From the NCBI GenBank assembly GCA_038148895.1, contig JBBVGQ010000004.1: a stretch of DNA of 64,000 bases, one strand, 5' to 3'. The notes below the pieces were generated by a model. The model saw nothing but the letters and a program-made list of their open reading frames with translations, was not told the DNA's origin and did not search any database. Source of the DNA: Tamlana sp038148895. GTDB taxonomy: Bacteria > Bacteroidota > Bacteroidia > Flavobacteriales > Flavobacteriaceae. Positions 62,581 to 64,000 of the stretch are shown here, in pieces. A program made the position numbers and the translations under genes. The number at the start of each line of letters is the position of its first letter. Position 1 is the stretch's first letter.

Positions 62581-62597
62581 TCAAGTTTTAATTTTAT

Positions 62598-62625
62598 AAG
62601 CCGAAGTTATACTTCGGCTTTTTTC
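62598..62625 (+). terminator. Intrinsic terminator after the hydrolase gene
   Basis: Stem AAGCCGAAGT (62598-62607) with ACTTCGGCTT (62611-62620), loop TAT, followed by Ts. Confidence 0.92.
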
Positions 62626-62786
62626 TTAAATAACCTCAATAAAAATTGAACTAACCTCGACGAGTAACTGCAATCAAGGTGGATTCAATTATTACCGAAT
62701 CCACCAAAATTGCTATCAATAATGTTTAACCAAAAATAACTAACCAAAAACCAAATCTTGTGGTTAAACAAAATCCCAAAACACAA

Positions 62787-62975
62787 TCAATCCCTCACCT
62801 TAAAAACCTTCTCCAAAATGGTATCCATAAGGCACCATTTTGTTAATGAGGACTGCAATAAATTGGCCCCCACAAAAGCGGTAAACCAAAGCCAATTGAT
62901 GTTGACGTAAATAGCCAACAAAAGACTTACTAAAATAAATGTTCCTGCTATACCGCGTACTATTCTATTTTTCAT
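62787..62975 (-). CDS. DUF2892 small membrane protein
   Basis: The 62-residue protein has two hydrophobic segments (about 9-25 and 30-45) and a tail MDTILEKVFKVRD, matching the DUF2892 (YgaP-like inner-membrane) family. A Cys in TKWCLMD is typical of the Bacteroidetes members. It lies downstream of the RND pump and small PII-like genes, on the same strand, so it is probably in that operon. Confidence 0.8.
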   Translation of the reverse strand: MKNRIVRGIAGTFILVSLLLAIYVNINWLWFTAFVGANLLQSSLTKWCLMDTILEKVFKVRD

Positions 62976-62987
62976 TTTTATTATCCG

Positions 62988-63290
62988 TTAAATTGATTTT
63001 GATATTTCTAATGTTGCCAAATGTATTTTAGATAAGCTTTCTTGCTTGGCATTAAATTTTTCAACACGTTTATAAATGTCTTCAACGCATTCACATGCTA
63101 TAAATACGGTAAACAACAATGAATTAAATTCGTTGTGACTGGACACAAACCAATTATCAATGGTGCCATCGCTATCATTTTTATGGCCTTTCACCTCTTG
63201 ATATGAAAAAGACTTTACGCCCGAATGGCTTAGAATTTTCTTTACGTCTTTTTCAAATTCTTCTATTGCAGTTATAAGTATGAGTTTCAT
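62988..63290 (-). CDS. Small PII-like protein in an efflux locus
   Basis: The 100-residue protein has the size and pattern of a PII-like (GlnB-fold) protein: MKLILITAIEEFEKDVKKIL at the start and LLFTVFIACECVEDIYKRVEKFN. Small proteins of this kind (DUF3240-type) accompany metal RND pumps in other bacteria. The fold and the role in sensing are inferred. It lies 33 bases after the pump gene. Confidence 0.55.
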   Translation of the reverse strand: MKLILITAIEEFEKDVKKILSHSGVKSFSYQEVKGHKNDSDGTIDNWFVSSHNEFNSLLFTVFIACECVEDIYKRVEKFNAKQESLSKIHLATLEISKSI

Positions 63291-63323
63291 TTTTTAAATT
63301 TTTAAAGTTATCATTGATGGGAA

Positions 63324-64000
63324 TTATTCAATGCCTTCGTCATCAGATTCAATAGTGTTGTTTTCCCAGTTTTTCTTTTCCGTTATGTAATAAATCAGTG
63401 GAATAACCAAAAGTGTAAGCAATGTTGACACAATAGCACCAAACACTAATGAAATTGCCAATCCTTGGAAAATCGGGTCAAATAAGATGATTACGGCGCC
63501 GATAACCACAGCTCCCGTAGTTAACAAAATTGGTGTTGTTCTTACGGCTCCCGCTTCTATTATGGCTTGTTTCATAGGCACACCTTCGTTCAAACGAATT
63601 TCAATAAAGTCAATCAACAATACTGAATTCCTAACCATAACGCCAGCCAAAGCAATCATACCAATAAATGAGGTGGCTGTAAAGAATGCCCCCAACAACC
63701 AGTGGCCAAATACAATACCTATTAACGACAACGGAATGGCAACCATCATTACTATTGGTGTTCTAAAATTTTGGAACCACCCAACAATCAGCATATAAAT
63801 AATGATGATAACCACCATAAATGCGGCACCCAAGTCCCTAAAAACTTCAAGGGTAATTTGCCATTCACCATCCCATTTTACGGTGTAATCATCTTCATTA
63901 TCAGGTTGGTTCATGTACAATTCATTAATGTTATAGCCTTTTGGAAGTTTAATTTGTTTCAACTTTTCTTCCATACCCAAAATAGCATATGCCGGACTTT
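63324..64000 (-). CDS. RND-family efflux permease, C-terminal part (cut by window edge)
   Basis: The frame is open to the window edge (SPAYAILGMEEKLKQI at the visible start) and ends at 63324, giving about 225 residues. They match the last five membrane helices of an AcrB/CusA-type RND pump: LGAAFMVVIIIIYMLIVGWF, PLSLIGIVFGHWLLG, the helix ending AGVMVRNSVLLIDFIE, RTTPILLTTGAVVIGAVI and the last helix TLLTLLVIPLIYYI. The pump would use proton force to expel metals or toxic compounds together with membrane-fusion and outer-membrane partners that lie outside the window. The neighbouring DUF2892 and PII-like genes are typical of such loci. Confidence 0.93.
   Translation of the reverse strand, partial: SPAYAILGMEEKLKQIKLPKGYNINELYMNQPDNEDDYTVKWDGEWQITLEVFRDLGAAFMVVIIIIYMLIVGWFQNFRTPIVMMVAIPLSLIGIVFGHWLLGAFFTATSFIGMIALAGVMVRNSVLLIDFIEIRLNEGVPMKQAIIEAGAVRTTPILLTTGAVVIGAVIILFDPIFQGLAISLVFGAIVSTLLTLLVIPLIYYITEKKNWENNTIESDDEGIE

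Overview
This window is a 64 kb piece of a low-GC chromosome from the family Flavobacteriaceae (phylum Bacteroidota). The evidence is a set of gene families found mainly in this group (DUF4835, DUF6913, the short omega-like RpoZ, a long GAPDH with an N-terminal extension, a type IX secretion C-terminal signal on a PQQ-type dehydrogenase), promoters of the Bacteroidetes type (TTG - about 20 nt - TAnnTTTG), A/T-rich leaders with almost no Shine-Dalgarno sequences, and many Lys/Asn/Ile-rich proteins. I cannot name the genus. No rRNA, tRNA, CRISPR array, insertion sequence or prophage is visible. Nearly all of the window is core chromosome.

Layout. 1-2.5 kb: yidC (cut by the window edge) and pyrG. 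2.7-4.2 kb: a lone AT-rich gene for a PD-(D/E)XK-nuclease-like protein, the clearest accessory gene here. 4.2-7.5 kb: DUF4386 membrane protein, small membrane protein, folE, a LolD-like ABC ATPase and a lipoprotein. 7.6-11.2 kb: an iron-uptake pair (TonB-dependent siderophore receptor and PepSY membrane protein) with a good promoter and a Fur-like palindrome. 11.3-15.6 kb: TIGR02757 protein, then a PhoX-like lipoprotein and a di-heme peroxidase lipoprotein 6 nt apart. 15.6-24.1 kb: M61 peptidase, then a rightward run with a GT2 enzyme, a BatA/vWA protein, a dihydroorotase-like protein without its metal ligands, and small enzymes. 24.2-29.1 kb: leftward two-component system, coaE, YbbR-like protein and GT2. 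29.2-36.8 kb: leftward housekeeping run DUF6913-dapA-bamD-rpoZ-coaBC-DUF4835-recN-fabI.

36.8-38.5 kb: a 5'-nucleotidase split into two genes in inverted domain order. 38.5-40.6 kb: two similar-sized polytopic membrane proteins around a DoxX-like gene. 40.7-46.7 kb: ligA, prmC, GNAT, then LEA2-like lipoprotein, ribD, HAD hydrolase and YigZ. 46.7-51.4 kb: thioesterase, dnaA, low-molecular-weight phosphatase, a T9SS-exported GSDH-like dehydrogenase and an RsmI-like methyltransferase. 51.4-55.5 kb: leftward dapF-GNAT-mltG-DUF2279-lysozyme-like cell-wall cluster. 55.6-62.6 kb: HtrA protease, long GAPDH, coiled-coil membrane protein, DODA-type dioxygenase, AraC regulator and a Cys-nucleophile alpha/beta hydrolase. 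62.8-64 kb: DUF2892 protein, small PII-like protein and the C-terminus of an RND efflux pump, cut by the window edge.

The genes mostly serve cell-envelope building (YidC, BamD, LolD, MltG, DapA, DapF, FabI), cofactors and nucleotides (PyrG, FolE, CoaE, CoaBC, RibD), DNA maintenance (DnaA, LigA, RecN) and iron or metal handling. I did not find a convincing multi-gene undescribed system. The best leads are the orphan nuclease-like gene at 2706-4160, the degenerate dihydroorotase at 20594-21850, the PhoX-like/di-heme peroxidase lipoprotein pair and the paired membrane proteins at 38.5-40.6 kb.
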